Shown here: positions 52,594 through 63,842 of the stretch, piece by piece | How positions within the stretch are numbered: position 1 is the first letter of the stretch | Layout: every line of letters starts with the position of its first letter | NCBI GenBank assembly: GCA_018648805.1 | Contig: JABGQM010000012.1 | Location: 24,397-88,396 of the forward strand | DNA length: 64,000 bases | Origin: Verrucomicrobiota bacterium | GTDB taxonomy: Bacteria; Verrucomicrobiota; Kiritimatiellia; UBA8416; JABMPJ01 | Direction: 5' to 3' | Made by a program: the position numbers and the translations under genes | The notes under the pieces: model-generated | Database searches by the model: none | Seen by the model: the letters and a program-made list of their open reading frames with translations, nothing else | What the model was told of the DNA's origin: nothing

Positions 52594-52938
52594 ATGACGC
52601 TATCGGAACTGACACATGAGCAACGGGTTGGATTGGTCGGACTGCTTGAGGCGGTGGTTATGGCCGACAAGACAGTGAGTGAGCCGGAACAGGATGTGCT
52701 CGCCGGTGTGGTGGGTGCCATTGGGGAGGAGATGTTTCGCACGGTGCTCGAAGAAGCAGACCGCCGGTTTGTGGACCTGGACGCACTGAAGACATTCCTG
52801 GCCGGGATTGAGGAGCAGCCCGCGCGCAATATTATCTATGGGACGGTGTGGCAGGAAGCGCTGGCCACGCCATCGGTCAATCATGACGAATCGGAGCTTC
52901 TGGCCTGGCTGGCCGCGACGTGGTCGATTGCAACCTGA
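52594..52938 (+). CDS. Small TerB-like protein
   Basis: A 114-aa helical protein. The segment LLEAVVMADKTVSEPEQDVL resembles the acidic helix-loop of TerB/TerB-like domains (x-A-D-x-x-V-x-x-x-E). AAGGAGG is placed ideally before the ATG. It is divergent from dnaA. TerB-type proteins are associated with tellurite resistance or metal-linked signalling, but the match is weak and the function is unknown. Confidence 0.65.
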   Translation: MTLSELTHEQRVGLVGLLEAVVMADKTVSEPEQDVLAGVVGAIGEEMFRTVLEEADRRFVDLDALKTFLAGIEEQPARNIIYGTVWQEALATPSVNHDESELLAWLAATWSIAT

Positions 52939-53051
52939 TTCCTCGCCGCCGCACTTCGTCAATCTGCAACGACCGGCAATAAAACCCGGTCGGTCGGCGT
53001 TGTATGCCTGTATAGAGGAGAGTCCTCATAACCACTAACCAGCCGAGGTGC

Positions 53052-54021
53052 ATGATGAGAAACGTCCCACAAGGTATTACAATCCTAGCCGCCTTGGCCC
53101 TGCTCGCAGGGACCACGTTGGCCGAGAAGAAGGAGCGCCCAGAACGCCCTGAGCACCACGAGGGGAAAGAGCGAAGAGAGCGCGCCGAGTGTCCCAAAGC
53201 GCGTGCGAAGGAGGCACGGCGACCGGCAGCCCCTGAACACGGATCGCGTCATGACGAGGCGCGCGGCCCGCACGGCAGACGACCGGGCGGTGAGCGTGGC
53301 GGACCGGGTCGGTTCGTGGAGCAGATGCTGGAGCCCGAAATGGCCCGCAAGCTGGGGCTTGAAGGTGCGCAGGTGAGAAGGTTGAAGCAGGGGCTGGCGC
53401 GTGTGCAGAAGCAGGAAGAGACCGTGCGCGAGAAGGTGGCCGCGGCCGGCAGAGAGCAGGCCGAACTGCTTATGGCCAAGGGCAAAGTTGATGAGGCCGC
53501 GATCATGAAGGCGGTTGAGAAGACCGGTCAGCTCCGCACCCAGATGGCCAAGCTGAGGATCAGGCCGATCCTGCTGGTCAAGCAGATCCTGACCGCCGAG
53601 CAGATCGAGACGGCGCACAAGATGATGCGTGAGCGGATGCAGGGCGGACGTCGTGACGGGACAACGCGTCGCCACGAGGTGGCTAAGGACGAATGGCGCT
53701 TAGTTAAGCCACTTCTCCCACTATTTCGTAAACTTTGTCGTGAACTATCTCGATCCCTACTACTCCGTGAACCTTGTCGTAAACTACTCCGGAATAGTTC
53801 ACGACAAGGTTTGCGAGGTAGTTATTCGGTTATAGTTCACGACAAAGTTCACGATCCAGTCCAGCCCCCTCACAGTCCCAAACTCTCTTATCTAAGTGCC
53901 ATTCGTGGCTAAGGACGAGGTCAAAAAAGCCCCACCTGCTGAGAAAGAAGATAAGAAAGAGAAGAAGGCCCGGCGGACCAGGAAGAAGAAGAAGGCCAAG
54001 AAGGAGCAGGCCGAGGAGTAA
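53052..54021 (+). pseudogene. Spy/CpxP-like periplasmic protein gene disrupted by a MITE
   Basis: The 5' part encodes a signal peptide (MMRNVPQGITILAALALLAG...LA), a long Arg/Glu/His-rich stretch and a helical Spy/CpxP/ZraP-like core (ARKLGLEGAQVRRLKQGLAR ... ILTAEQIETAHKMMRERM). At 53691 a 214-bp element with a 12-bp target duplication (GTGGCTAAGGAC) interrupts it. The insertion adds 226 bp, so the frame shifts and the present protein ends at 53912, within the duplicated target. The original tail (VAKDEVKKAPPAEKEDKK..., Lys-rich, stop at 54019-54021) is still readable downstream. The ancestral protein would have been 247 aa. The truncated form may still fold. Confidence 0.85.
53691..53904. 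mobile_element. MITE-like element, copy 2, with 12-bp target duplication
   Basis: Ends GAATGGCGCTTAGTTAAG (left) and CTTATCTAAGTGCCATTC (right) are inverted with two mismatches. Direct repeats GTGGCTAAGGAC lie at 53679-53690 and 53905-53916. The interior is a family C palindrome (53726-53854) of GTTCACGACAAGG-type arms. There is no coding capacity. The clean duplication shows recent insertion. The parent transposase is not in this window; a 9-12-bp duplication would be compatible with IS4-type families. Confidence 0.88.
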
Positions 54022-54034
54022 CCGTTAGCCGGGG

Positions 54035-55309
54035 CTAGTCCCGCCTGACGATATCCGCGCCGAGCCGGCGTAGCTTGGTCTCGATGCCTTCGTAGCCGCG
54101 GTCGATGATCTCGGCATTGTCGATGACGCTTTCGCCCTTGGCGCAGAGCGCGGCAATGAGCAGCGCCATGCCGGCGCGGATATCCGGGCTGGACATGTGA
54201 ATGCCATGCAGGCGGGCCGGGCCGGCCACAATGACGCGGTGCGGATCGCACTGCACGATGCGCGCCCCCATCGCGATCAGCCGGTCGACAAAATACATGC
54301 GGCTCTCAAAGAGCTTCTCAAAGAAGAGCATCGTGCCGCTTGCCTGAGTCGCAAGCACCAATACCACGCTCATCAGGTCGGAGGGAAACGCCGGCCAGAT
54401 GCCGTCCTCTACCTTGGGGATGGCGGAACCGAAATCGTCCCGGATGCACAGGTGCTGCTTGGCCGGCAGCGTCAGGGTGCGGCCCTCGACACTCCACGTG
54501 AGCCCCAGCTTTTTAAACGGCCGCGAAATCACATCGAACTGTTCGGCGGGCAAATCCTTGATGGTCAGGGCGCCGCCGGTAGCGGCAGCGGCTGCCAGGA
54601 AGCTGGTGGCATCGACCGTGTCGGGCTGTACGCGGTGGTCGGTGCCGTGCAGCTGCTTGACGCCATCGATCTGCAGGTAATTGGTTCCGATGCCTTCGAT
54701 CCGCGCCCCCATCTTGCCGAGCATACGGCAGAGGTCCTGCACATGCGGTTCACAGGCGGCGTTGAAGATGGTGGAGTGGCCGGGCGTCAAGACCGCTGCC
54801 ATGACCACATTTTCGGTGGCGGTTACGCTGGCTTCATCGAGCAGGATACGCGCCGCCGTCAGCTTCTTCCGCTTGAAGGTGAACGCATGGCCGCTATCGA
54901 GGACAATCCCGAGCTGGCGCAGCCCTTCCACATGTGTATCCAGTCGCCGCCGCCCGATCACATCACCACCCGGTGGAAACAGGGCGATCTGTCCGTGACG
55001 CGCCGCCATCGGCCCGGCGAACAGAATGGATGAGCGCACGTGGCTACAGAGGTCGGGGTCCAGGGTGCGCTTCCGCACGCCACGGGCACAGAGGGTGACC
55101 GTATGACCTTTGAGAGCTACCGCCACGCCGAGCTCGTCCAGGATGGCCAACATGGTATGGACATCCTGGATCAGGGGCACATTGGTCAGTTTGAGCGGCT
55201 CATCTGTCAGGACACACGCCGCCAGCATCGGCAGCACGGCATTCTTGTTGCCGGCGGCGCGATGTTCACCCGAGAGGGGGTTGCCCCCCTGTATGACGAA
55301 ACTAGCCAT
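54035..55309 (-). CDS. murA: UDP-N-acetylglucosamine 1-carboxyvinyltransferase MurA (Cys-to-Asp)
   Basis: A 424-aa EPSP-synthase-fold enzyme that adds enolpyruvate to UDP-GlcNAc, first committed step of peptidoglycan synthesis. N-terminal NKNAVLPMLAACVL (Lys22/Asn23 equivalents), VRSSILFAGPMAARHG and PDIRAGMALLIAAL are typical. The active-site loop reads FPPGGDVIGRR with Asp116 where most bacteria have the catalytic Cys115 that fosfomycin alkylates. This Asp form is known from chlamydiae, mycobacteria and Borrelia and predicts intrinsic fosfomycin resistance. Confidence 0.95.
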   Translation of the reverse strand: MASFVIQGGNPLSGEHRAAGNKNAVLPMLAACVLTDEPLKLTNVPLIQDVHTMLAILDELGVAVALKGHTVTLCARGVRKRTLDPDLCSHVRSSILFAGPMAARHGQIALFPPGGDVIGRRRLDTHVEGLRQLGIVLDSGHAFTFKRKKLTAARILLDEASVTATENVVMAAVLTPGHSTIFNAACEPHVQDLCRMLGKMGARIEGIGTNYLQIDGVKQLHGTDHRVQPDTVDATSFLAAAAATGGALTIKDLPAEQFDVISRPFKKLGLTWSVEGRTLTLPAKQHLCIRDDFGSAIPKVEDGIWPAFPSDLMSVVLVLATQASGTMLFFEKLFESRMYFVDRLIAMGARIVQCDPHRVIVAGPARLHGIHMSSPDIRAGMALLIAALCAKGESVIDNAEIIDRGYEGIETKLRRLGADIVRRD

Positions 55310-55370
55310 GATAGAATTCAGAGGCCTGGAACCAGGGGCCGGATATCGCTATCCGCCACGCCGGTTCGCA

Positions 55371-57371
55371 CTACCCCAGCATTTCTTTCAACACGCTCAC
55401 AACATTCGCGGTGGTGTAGCCGAAGACCTCGGCCAGCTTATCGTAGGGTGCGGAGATACCGAAGCGGTCGAGGCCGATAATGCGGCCATCGGTGCCGGTG
55501 TACTTGTGCCAGCACATCGAAACCCCGGCCTCCACGGCCAGGCGCTTGCGGCAGGTAGCCGGCAGCACGCTCTCGCGGTAGGCCTCGTCCTGGGCTTCGA
55601 AGAGCTCCATACTGGGCACACTGACTACGCGCACGTTGACGCCTTCGAGCTGCTGGGCGGCCGCGAGACTGATGTCGACCTCGGAGCCCGAGGCCATCAC
55701 GATCACGTCGGGGGTGCCGTCACCACTCTGCCAGAGGGTGTAAGCGCCCTGCTCCAGGCTGCTGGCGGCCGGGTAGACCGACCGGTCGATGACGGGCAGG
55801 TTCTGACGGGTCAGGGCCAGGATGGTCGGGCCGGTGCGATGCTTGAGCGCGGCGGTCCAGGCGGCGGCCGACTCGGTCGGATCGGCCGGCCGAATAACCG
55901 TCACGTTCGGAATGCAGCGCAGGCTGGCGAGGTGCTCAACCGGCTGATGGGTCGGACCGTCTTCGCCGACGTTGTAGCTGTCATGCGTGAAGACATAGAT
56001 CACAGGCAGCCCCATTATGGCGGCCAGCCGGATGGCGGGCCGGACGTAATCGGCAAAAACGAAGAACGTGGCGCCGTAGACGCGCAGCCCACCGTGCAGG
56101 GCCATACCGTTCATCATGGATCCCATGGCGTGCTCACGCACACCGAAATGGAGGTTGCGTCCGCAGAAGGTTCCCTTGGCGACCGATCCCATGCCATCCA
56201 GCAAGGTTTTGGTGCTGGGGGCCAGGTCGGCCGCTCCGCCGACCAGCTGCGGGACCACGGCGGCCAGACTGTTGAGGACCTTGCCGCCCGAGGCGCGTGT
56301 GGCCATGGCGCTGCCGGGTTCGAAGGTAGGCAGGGCTTCTTCGAGGGTGGCGGGCAGGCGGTCCTGCATGTAGACGTCCCACGCGGCGCCGCGGTCCGGA
56401 TGGGCGTCGCTGTAGGCACGGAAGGTGCGCTTCCACTTGTTCATCTTACGCTTGAGGCTGCGTGCGCGCGTGGCAAACATCTCGCTGACGGCCTCAGGCA
56501 CGTAGAACGGCTCGTTCGGCATGCCGAGGGCCTGCTTGGTGGCGGCAATCTCGTCGTGCCCCAGCGGTTCGCCGTGGGCCGAGGCGGTATCCTGCTTGTT
56601 GGGGCTGCCGAACCCGATGTGGGAGCGGCAGATCACGATGGTCGGCCGGTTCTTCTCGCGCTGGGCTTTGCGGATGGCCTTCTCGATTTGGTCGTGGTCG
56701 TGGGCATCGATATCGATCACGTTCCAGTTATAGCTCTGGAAGCGTTTTTTGACATCTTCGCTGTAGGCCAACTCAGTGGCACCTTCGATCGTGATCTTGT
56801 TGAAATCGTAGAAGAGGACCAGCTTGTTGAGGCCGAGATGACCCGCGAGGGAGAAGGCCTCGTGGCTGAGCCCCTCCATCATGTCGCCGTCGCCGGCGAA
56901 AACATAGGTGTGGTGATCCACCACGGCCGCGTCAGGCATGTTGAAACGGTCGGCCAGCATGCGCTCGGCGAGTGCCATGCCGACGCTATTGCCGCAGCCC
57001 TGGCCCAGGGGCCCGGTGGTGGTTTCGACGCCGGGGGTGTGACCCGTTTCAGGGTGGCCCGGGGTCTTGCTTCCCCACTGGCGGAACTGCGTGAGTTCCT
57101 CGAGTGGCAGATCATAGCCCGCCAGATGCAGCAGGCTGTAGAGCAGCATGGAGCCGTGTCCGCCGGAGAGCACAAAGCGGTCGCGATCGGGCCAGTCCGG
57201 CTCGGAGGGACAATGATCCATATACTTGAGCCAGAGGACCGCGGCCACGTCCGCCATGCCCATGGGCATGCCGGGGTGTCCCGAGTTGGCGGCTTGGACG
57301 CCGTCCATTGACAATCCGCGAATCGTATTCGCAGCGAGTTTCAGATCTTCAGTCGACAATTTGGGTGCCAT
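55371..57371 (-). CDS. tkt: Transketolase
   Basis: A 666-aa TPP enzyme of the pentose phosphate pathway. Motifs: AANSGHPGMPMGMADVA, GDGDMMEGLSHEA (TPP-binding GDG-x27-N region), DGPTHQPVEHLASLR and TFFVFADYVRPAIRLAA. The ATG at 57371 follows AGGAGAGG; in-frame codons up to 57443 lack a ribosome-binding site. It is divergent from ppdK with 198 bp between starts. Confidence 0.97.
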   Translation of the reverse strand: MAPKLSTEDLKLAANTIRGLSMDGVQAANSGHPGMPMGMADVAAVLWLKYMDHCPSEPDWPDRDRFVLSGGHGSMLLYSLLHLAGYDLPLEELTQFRQWGSKTPGHPETGHTPGVETTTGPLGQGCGNSVGMALAERMLADRFNMPDAAVVDHHTYVFAGDGDMMEGLSHEAFSLAGHLGLNKLVLFYDFNKITIEGATELAYSEDVKKRFQSYNWNVIDIDAHDHDQIEKAIRKAQREKNRPTIVICRSHIGFGSPNKQDTASAHGEPLGHDEIAATKQALGMPNEPFYVPEAVSEMFATRARSLKRKMNKWKRTFRAYSDAHPDRGAAWDVYMQDRLPATLEEALPTFEPGSAMATRASGGKVLNSLAAVVPQLVGGAADLAPSTKTLLDGMGSVAKGTFCGRNLHFGVREHAMGSMMNGMALHGGLRVYGATFFVFADYVRPAIRLAAIMGLPVIYVFTHDSYNVGEDGPTHQPVEHLASLRCIPNVTVIRPADPTESAAAWTAALKHRTGPTILALTRQNLPVIDRSVYPAASSLEQGAYTLWQSGDGTPDVIVMASGSEVDISLAAAQQLEGVNVRVVSVPSMELFEAQDEAYRESVLPATCRKRLAVEAGVSMCWHKYTGTDGRIIGLDRFGISAPYDKLAEVFGYTTANVVSVLKEMLG

Positions 57372-57455
57372 TGAGCCTCTCCTACTATGTATTCCGCAGC
57401 TATTCGCATGGTTTGCGAATGAACAAGCCCCAGACTGTCCCATATTTAGCGACCC

Positions 57456-57476
57456 CTGTCTAGCACCTGTCTAGCA
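57456..57476. promoter_or_regulatory. Helically phased direct repeats between tkt and ppdK
   Basis: CTGTCTAGCA occurs twice with an 11-bp period (57456-57465 and 57467-57476), followed by the palindrome TGTGTCGAAACACA. The spacing places both copies on one face of the helix, as in a site for a regulator of the divergent genes. Confidence 0.4.
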
Positions 57477-57490
57477 TGTGTCGAAACACA

Positions 57491-57518
57491 TTGACACGAT
57501 GAACCCGTTTGTTACAGT
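57491..57518 (+). promoter_or_regulatory. Candidate sigma70 promoter of ppdK
   Basis: -35 TTGACA (57491-57496), 16-bp spacer, -10 TACAGT (57513-57518). The leader to the ATG at 57570 would be about 45 nt and contains a strong AAGGAGAAGG ribosome-binding site. Confidence 0.5.
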
Positions 57519-57569
57519 CCCACGTCCATTTTAATCCAGTGACTCGTGTATATATAAAAGGAGAAGGTT

Positions 57570-60365
<2,796 letters not shown>

Positions 60366-60388
60366 ACCCGTTCAAAGCACTCACAGAG

Positions 60389-60413
60389 CCCCGCCGTATT
60401 ATGCGGCGGGGCA
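60389..60413 (+). terminator. Hairpin downstream of ppdK
   Basis: A perfect 9-bp stem GCCCCGCCG/CGGCGGGGC with a 7-nt loop 24 bp after the stop. No T-run follows, so it may be a Rho-assisted or mRNA-stabilising structure. Confidence 0.55.
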
Positions 60414-60502
60414 CGCGGGAAGCCCAACGATCGAGCATGCGATGTTGAGCAAACCGCCACCCTTTGATACCGCTACAATCGGCAGAATCCTAAAGTACCC
60501 GC

Positions 60503-60536
60503 TTGACGAGTATTCCATATTGACCGACAATGGAAT
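60503..60536 (+). promoter_or_regulatory. vapBC promoter and overlapping operator candidate
   Basis: -35 TTGACG (60503-60508), 17-bp spacer, -10 GACAAT (60526-60531). Inverted repeat ATTCCAT-N11-ATGGAAT (60512-60518 and 60530-60536) covers the spacer and -10, as expected for antitoxin autorepression. The ATG follows the -10 by only 6 nt, so the message would be nearly leaderless. Confidence 0.5.
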
Positions 60537-60537
60537 C

Positions 60538-60741
60538 ATGAAAACGACAATTGATATTCCTGAACAGGCACTGAAGGATGCCATGCGTTTCGCGGGGACG
60601 AAGACGAAACGCACGGCAATTGTAATGGCCGTGGAGGAGTTCAACACTCACCATCGTATGGCCGCTCTCACTCGGCATCTGGGCACCTGCAAAGATTTAA
60701 TGTCCACGGGCGAACTCAAGCGCCTGCGGGCAGAGCGGTGA
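60538..60741 (+). CDS. VapB-type antitoxin
   Basis: A 67-aa protein starting MKTTIDIPEQALKDAMRFAG, a ribbon-helix-helix DNA-binding N-terminus, with the KTKRTAIVMAVEEFN helix region typical of VapB antitoxins of the type with TKTKREAV motifs. The C-terminal part (TGELKRLRAER) should wrap the toxin. The stop overlaps the toxin GTG start by two bases, the usual coupling of type II modules. Confidence 0.85.
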   Translation: MKTTIDIPEQALKDAMRFAGTKTKRTAIVMAVEEFNTHHRMAALTRHLGTCKDLMSTGELKRLRAER

Positions 60742-61115
60742 TTGCTGTGACGCTTATCGACAGCTCGGCATGGATCCATAGTCTGAGACCCCGCGGTAAT
60801 CCTGAGGTAACGGAGCGGGTCCGCTTTCTGCTGGAAACCGGTGCGGCTGCATGGTGCCCACTGATCAAGCTTGAGCTGTGGAACGGCGCGCGCGGAGAAC
60901 ACGAGAAGCGTGTGCTGCGGGATATGGCTCGTGATCTCCCGGAACTGGATATTGATCGAGCGGTGTGGAGGGCGAGCTATGAGCTCGCGCGTAAAGCCCG
61001 GAAGAGTGGAATCACGGTACCAGCAACAGATCTGCTCATTGCCGCTTGTGCACGCCGTCATGGCGTCGGCATCGAACATGATGACGAGCATCTGCTCACC
61101 TTAACCGCTCTCTGA
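60738..61115 (+). CDS. VapC-type PIN-domain toxin ribonuclease
   Basis: A 125-aa PIN-domain protein. The acidic catalytic residues are visible: Asp8 in TLIDSSAWIH, Glu in LIKLELWNG, Asp in VPATDLLIAACA and Asp in EHDDEHL. Such toxins cut tRNA or rRNA until bound by VapB. It starts at GTG 60738 overlapping the antitoxin stop. The pair sits in an accessory region at the right end. Confidence 0.9.
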   Translation: MIAVTLIDSSAWIHSLRPRGNPEVTERVRFLLETGAAAWCPLIKLELWNGARGEHEKRVLRDMARDLPELDIDRAVWRASYELARKARKSGITVPATDLLIAACARRHGVGIEHDDEHLLTLTAL

Positions 61116-61143
61116 CCGAACAGAACCCCCCGCCCAAAAACCG

Positions 61144-61171
61144 ATGTTCGCAAAGCAGAAATTGCGGACAT
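61144..61171. repeat. Short inverted repeat in the vapC-DUF4062 gap
   Basis: ATGTTCGCAA (61144-61153) and TTGCGGACAT (61162-61171), one mismatch, 8-nt loop. It lies in the 390-bp stretch 61116-61505. That stretch also has an open frame in phase with the following gene (from 61227), but no recognisable domain is encoded there and no ribosome-binding site was seen. Confidence 0.55.
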
Positions 61172-61505
61172 GGGTGGAACGAGAGATGAGTCCCTCCCCT
61201 AAATCACAGTAGGCTCCAAGCAACCTGTGGAGCCATGGATGCGAGCAGCAACTAGCCTTGTTTCTCAGTCACTATCGTTGAGCCGTCAATTGGGGGTATT
61301 GCTCCTTTACCGTGCGTTGCAGGCGGCACGGATGCTCGGCCAATGCGCGGGGCTGACATATGACACTTTGGCCGCGCTGCACACGCCCGACAACGCGACG
61401 GAGATCGGGACAAGACTGCTGAAACGGCTGGCTAACGACTACCCGCTCAGGACGCCGGGGTGTCGGGGGTTGAACTTCGGCGAAATGATGTGTTCCGTCT
61501 CTGGA

Positions 61506-63008
61506 ATGGCAAAGTACTCGATTTTCATCAGTAGCGTACAGAAGGAGTTGCAGGCCGAACGTATCGCCGTCCGCGACTACATCGCCGGCGATGCCTTACT
61601 CCGCCGGTATTTCGAGACGTTCCTCTTCGAGGATCTTCCGGCCACGGATCGCCGTGCCGACGAACTGTATATCGAGGAAGTTGGCCGTGCCGATGTGTAT
61701 GTCGCCATCCTGGGAGATGAGTATGGCTGGGAAGACACCCACGGTATGTCCCCGACGGAACGCGAATTCAATCGCGCCACCGAACGCGGCATCACGCGCC
61801 TCGTGTTCGTTAAAGGGATTGACGATGGCGCGCGCCACCCGAAGATGCGCGCCCTGGTGGAGAGAGCCAGCGATCAACTCGTCCGCCGCCGCTTTGCGGA
61901 TATCACGGGTCTCAAGGCGGCGCTGTATCCCAGTCTCGTGGACTTTCTCGAGACCCGCGGCGACCTACGGACCCGGCCTTTCGAGGAGCGTCCCTGTCCT
62001 GGCGCCAATCTGGATGACATCGCCCCGGACACGGTCGCCGACTTCGTCCGACGAGCACGGGCGGAGCGCCAGTTTCCGTTGCCAGAAGAGACTCCCGTCA
62101 AAGGAGTTCTGACGCATTTGGGCCTTCTTCCCGACGGCCATGTCTCCAACGCTGCGATCCTCCTCTTCGGTCGGGAACCGCATCGTTTCATCCCCTGCGC
62201 GGAGATTCGGTGCATGCACTTCCACGGCGTCGAGATTGAGCGCCCCGCTCCGTTCTACAGAATCTTCAAGGGTAACTTGTTCGATCAGGTCGACCATGGG
62301 ACCGACTTCGTGCTCTCAGTCACCAGGCAGGGCATCGGCACGCGCAACGAAAGCCCCAAGGCGCCGGCGCCGCACGAAATCCCGCGCGACATCTTGCAGG
62401 AGGCAGTCGTCAACGCCATCGTGCATCGGGATTACACGTCCAGTGCGGCGGTTCAGGTCTCGGTCTTCGCGGACCGCGTCGAGGTCTGGAATCCAGGACA
62501 CCTCATTCTACCCCTGACGCCCGAGAGTCTGCGGGAGCCGCATCGTTCCATTCTGCGCAATCCGCGCACGGCCGAGGTACTGTTCCTCGCCCGTTACATC
62601 GAGAAATATGGCACCGGCACCCTCATGATGATCCGCGAAAGCCTTTCTCACGACCTCCCAGAACCAGGCTTCCAGCAGCAAGCCGAAGAGTTCGCCGTCA
62701 CCATCTGGCGAGACTGGTTGACGGATGAAGTCATGCTCGGCATGGGCCTGAATGAACGACAGCGGCAGGCCGTCCGGCATGTCAAGGCGGAGGGTCGCAT
62801 TGGCAACTCGGAGTATCAGGAACTGACCGGCGTAGCCAAGCGTACGGCCCATCGTGATCTCGCTGATCTCGTAACCAGGGGGGTGTTTGCTAAGGTCGGG
62901 ACACGTGGCGTAGGAACGACCTACGAGATTCGCACGAATAGGGCCACCAATGGGCCAAGGGGGCACGAAGGAACAGGCCTTAGGGAAAGCGACTCAATTG
63001 GGCCATGA
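61506..63008 (+). CDS. DUF4062 and AlbA/RecG-like ATP-binding protein with C-terminal HTH
   Basis: A 500-aa multi-domain protein. Residues 1-125 form DUF4062 (MAKYSIFISSVQKELQAERI, VYVAILGDEYGWED, TEREFNRATERG). Residues about 165-420 resemble the AlbA_2/HATPase_c_4 transcriptional-regulator class (LGLLPDGHVSNAAILLFG, EIPRDILQEAVVNAIVHRDY, DRVEVWNPG, RYIEKYGTGTLMMI). Residues about 420-475 form a winged-helix (GNSEYQELTGVAKRTAHRDL). DUF4062 also occurs in large NTPase proteins of defence-like loci. ATG 61506 is the family start. The last 20 codons run into TGGGCCA microrepeats. Confidence 0.85.
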   Translation: MAKYSIFISSVQKELQAERIAVRDYIAGDALLRRYFETFLFEDLPATDRRADELYIEEVGRADVYVAILGDEYGWEDTHGMSPTEREFNRATERGITRLVFVKGIDDGARHPKMRALVERASDQLVRRRFADITGLKAALYPSLVDFLETRGDLRTRPFEERPCPGANLDDIAPDTVADFVRRARAERQFPLPEETPVKGVLTHLGLLPDGHVSNAAILLFGREPHRFIPCAEIRCMHFHGVEIERPAPFYRIFKGNLFDQVDHGTDFVLSVTRQGIGTRNESPKAPAPHEIPRDILQEAVVNAIVHRDYTSSAAVQVSVFADRVEVWNPGHLILPLTPESLREPHRSILRNPRTAEVLFLARYIEKYGTGTLMMIRESLSHDLPEPGFQQQAEEFAVTIWRDWLTDEVMLGMGLNERQRQAVRHVKAEGRIGNSEYQELTGVAKRTAHRDLADLVTRGVFAKVGTRGVGTTYEIRTNRATNGPRGHEGTGLRESDSIGP

Positions 63009-63223
63009 ATGGGCCATGGTGCCTCTTTCCCTTCATCATGTCAGACACAACAAGTTCCTCATAAACATGTTAGAGCGCGTCATGAGACGTTCTGTACATG
63101 GCCCAAACCCCCTCGCGCTACTGGAGGAACAACGTCTCAGGGCCGGGCCGCTGGTGTGCCCATTGGGCCATTCGTGATTTCTCTCGGGACTATGGAGTAC
63201 CGGTGTATGTATTTCTATCGCGA

Positions 63224-63613
63224 TCAGCGTGTCGTGTTCGTTCGATTCAATGGATTGGGGACCTTGCTGAGAGCTTCTCGCATTTCATCCAATCGCTTTT
63301 CCTGAAGGAATTCCGCTATGCGCTGTAGCCGTGCATTGCCCGCGAACAGTGCATACAGGAAACGATCCATGGATGCTTGCGAGAGCTTTACCTCGTCATG
63401 GAATCCATGACCGGTGCGACGTTTGAAGTAGTATTCCCCTGGGCGGATTCCCTCGCCGAACAGATCGCTGTGTTCCTTGCGGGCCTTCGTTTCTTGCCAT
63501 GGCAGCATCTCCTCCGAGATTGCATCGAGCTTCTTAAACATTGCGACCAGTTCGTCGGCCGAATGATATTCGTGATCTGTTGCGGTAGAACGGTGTGAAA
63601 TTTCCACGCACAT
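63224..63613 (-). CDS. Hypothetical protein
   Basis: A 129-aa protein (MCVEISHRSTATDHEYHSAD...) with LFGEGIRPGEYYFKRRTGHG and FHDEVKLSQASMDRFLYALF blocks and a helical C-terminus (LQRIAEFLQEKRLDEMREAL). The composition and ordered hydrophobic pattern suggest a real gene, but no family is recognised and no clear ribosome-binding site precedes either ATG (63613 or 63646). Confidence 0.55.
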   Translation of the reverse strand: MCVEISHRSTATDHEYHSADELVAMFKKLDAISEEMLPWQETKARKEHSDLFGEGIRPGEYYFKRRTGHGFHDEVKLSQASMDRFLYALFAGNARLQRIAEFLQEKRLDEMREALSKVPNPLNRTNTTR

Positions 63614-63807
63614 AGAGCACGTTAGCCTTCCGCTGAACGCGGGCATTTCAGAGTAGACGAGGGGTCATGTTTTCGCGCGTACCCCCCTACACGAGCGGGT
63701 GGAGGAGTGCGATTTGGGCGCACCGGAGGCGTCGTGACGGCTATCTATATGCGGTCCGGGCATTGATATGGAATGTCGTATATCGTTGCCGTACAGTAGT
63801 TTATGCA

Positions 63808-63836
63808 TTGCATTCGACGGCTGCATTCTGTATACT
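63808..63836 (+). promoter_or_regulatory. Candidate promoter for the right-edge ORF
   Basis: TTGCAT (63808-63813), exactly 17 bp, TATACT (63831-63836). An ATG begins 6 nt after the -10, so any transcript would be leaderless. The stretch 63614-63807 upstream shows nothing recognisable. Confidence 0.4.
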
Positions 63837-63842
63837 TCGCGC

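Noticed and set aside
55110..57311. A 733-codon open frame antisense to transketolase
   Set aside because: It is a high-GC shadow of tkt: low-complexity Gly/His/Gln-rich translation, no ribosome-binding site, no domain. The tkt frame carries all family motifs.
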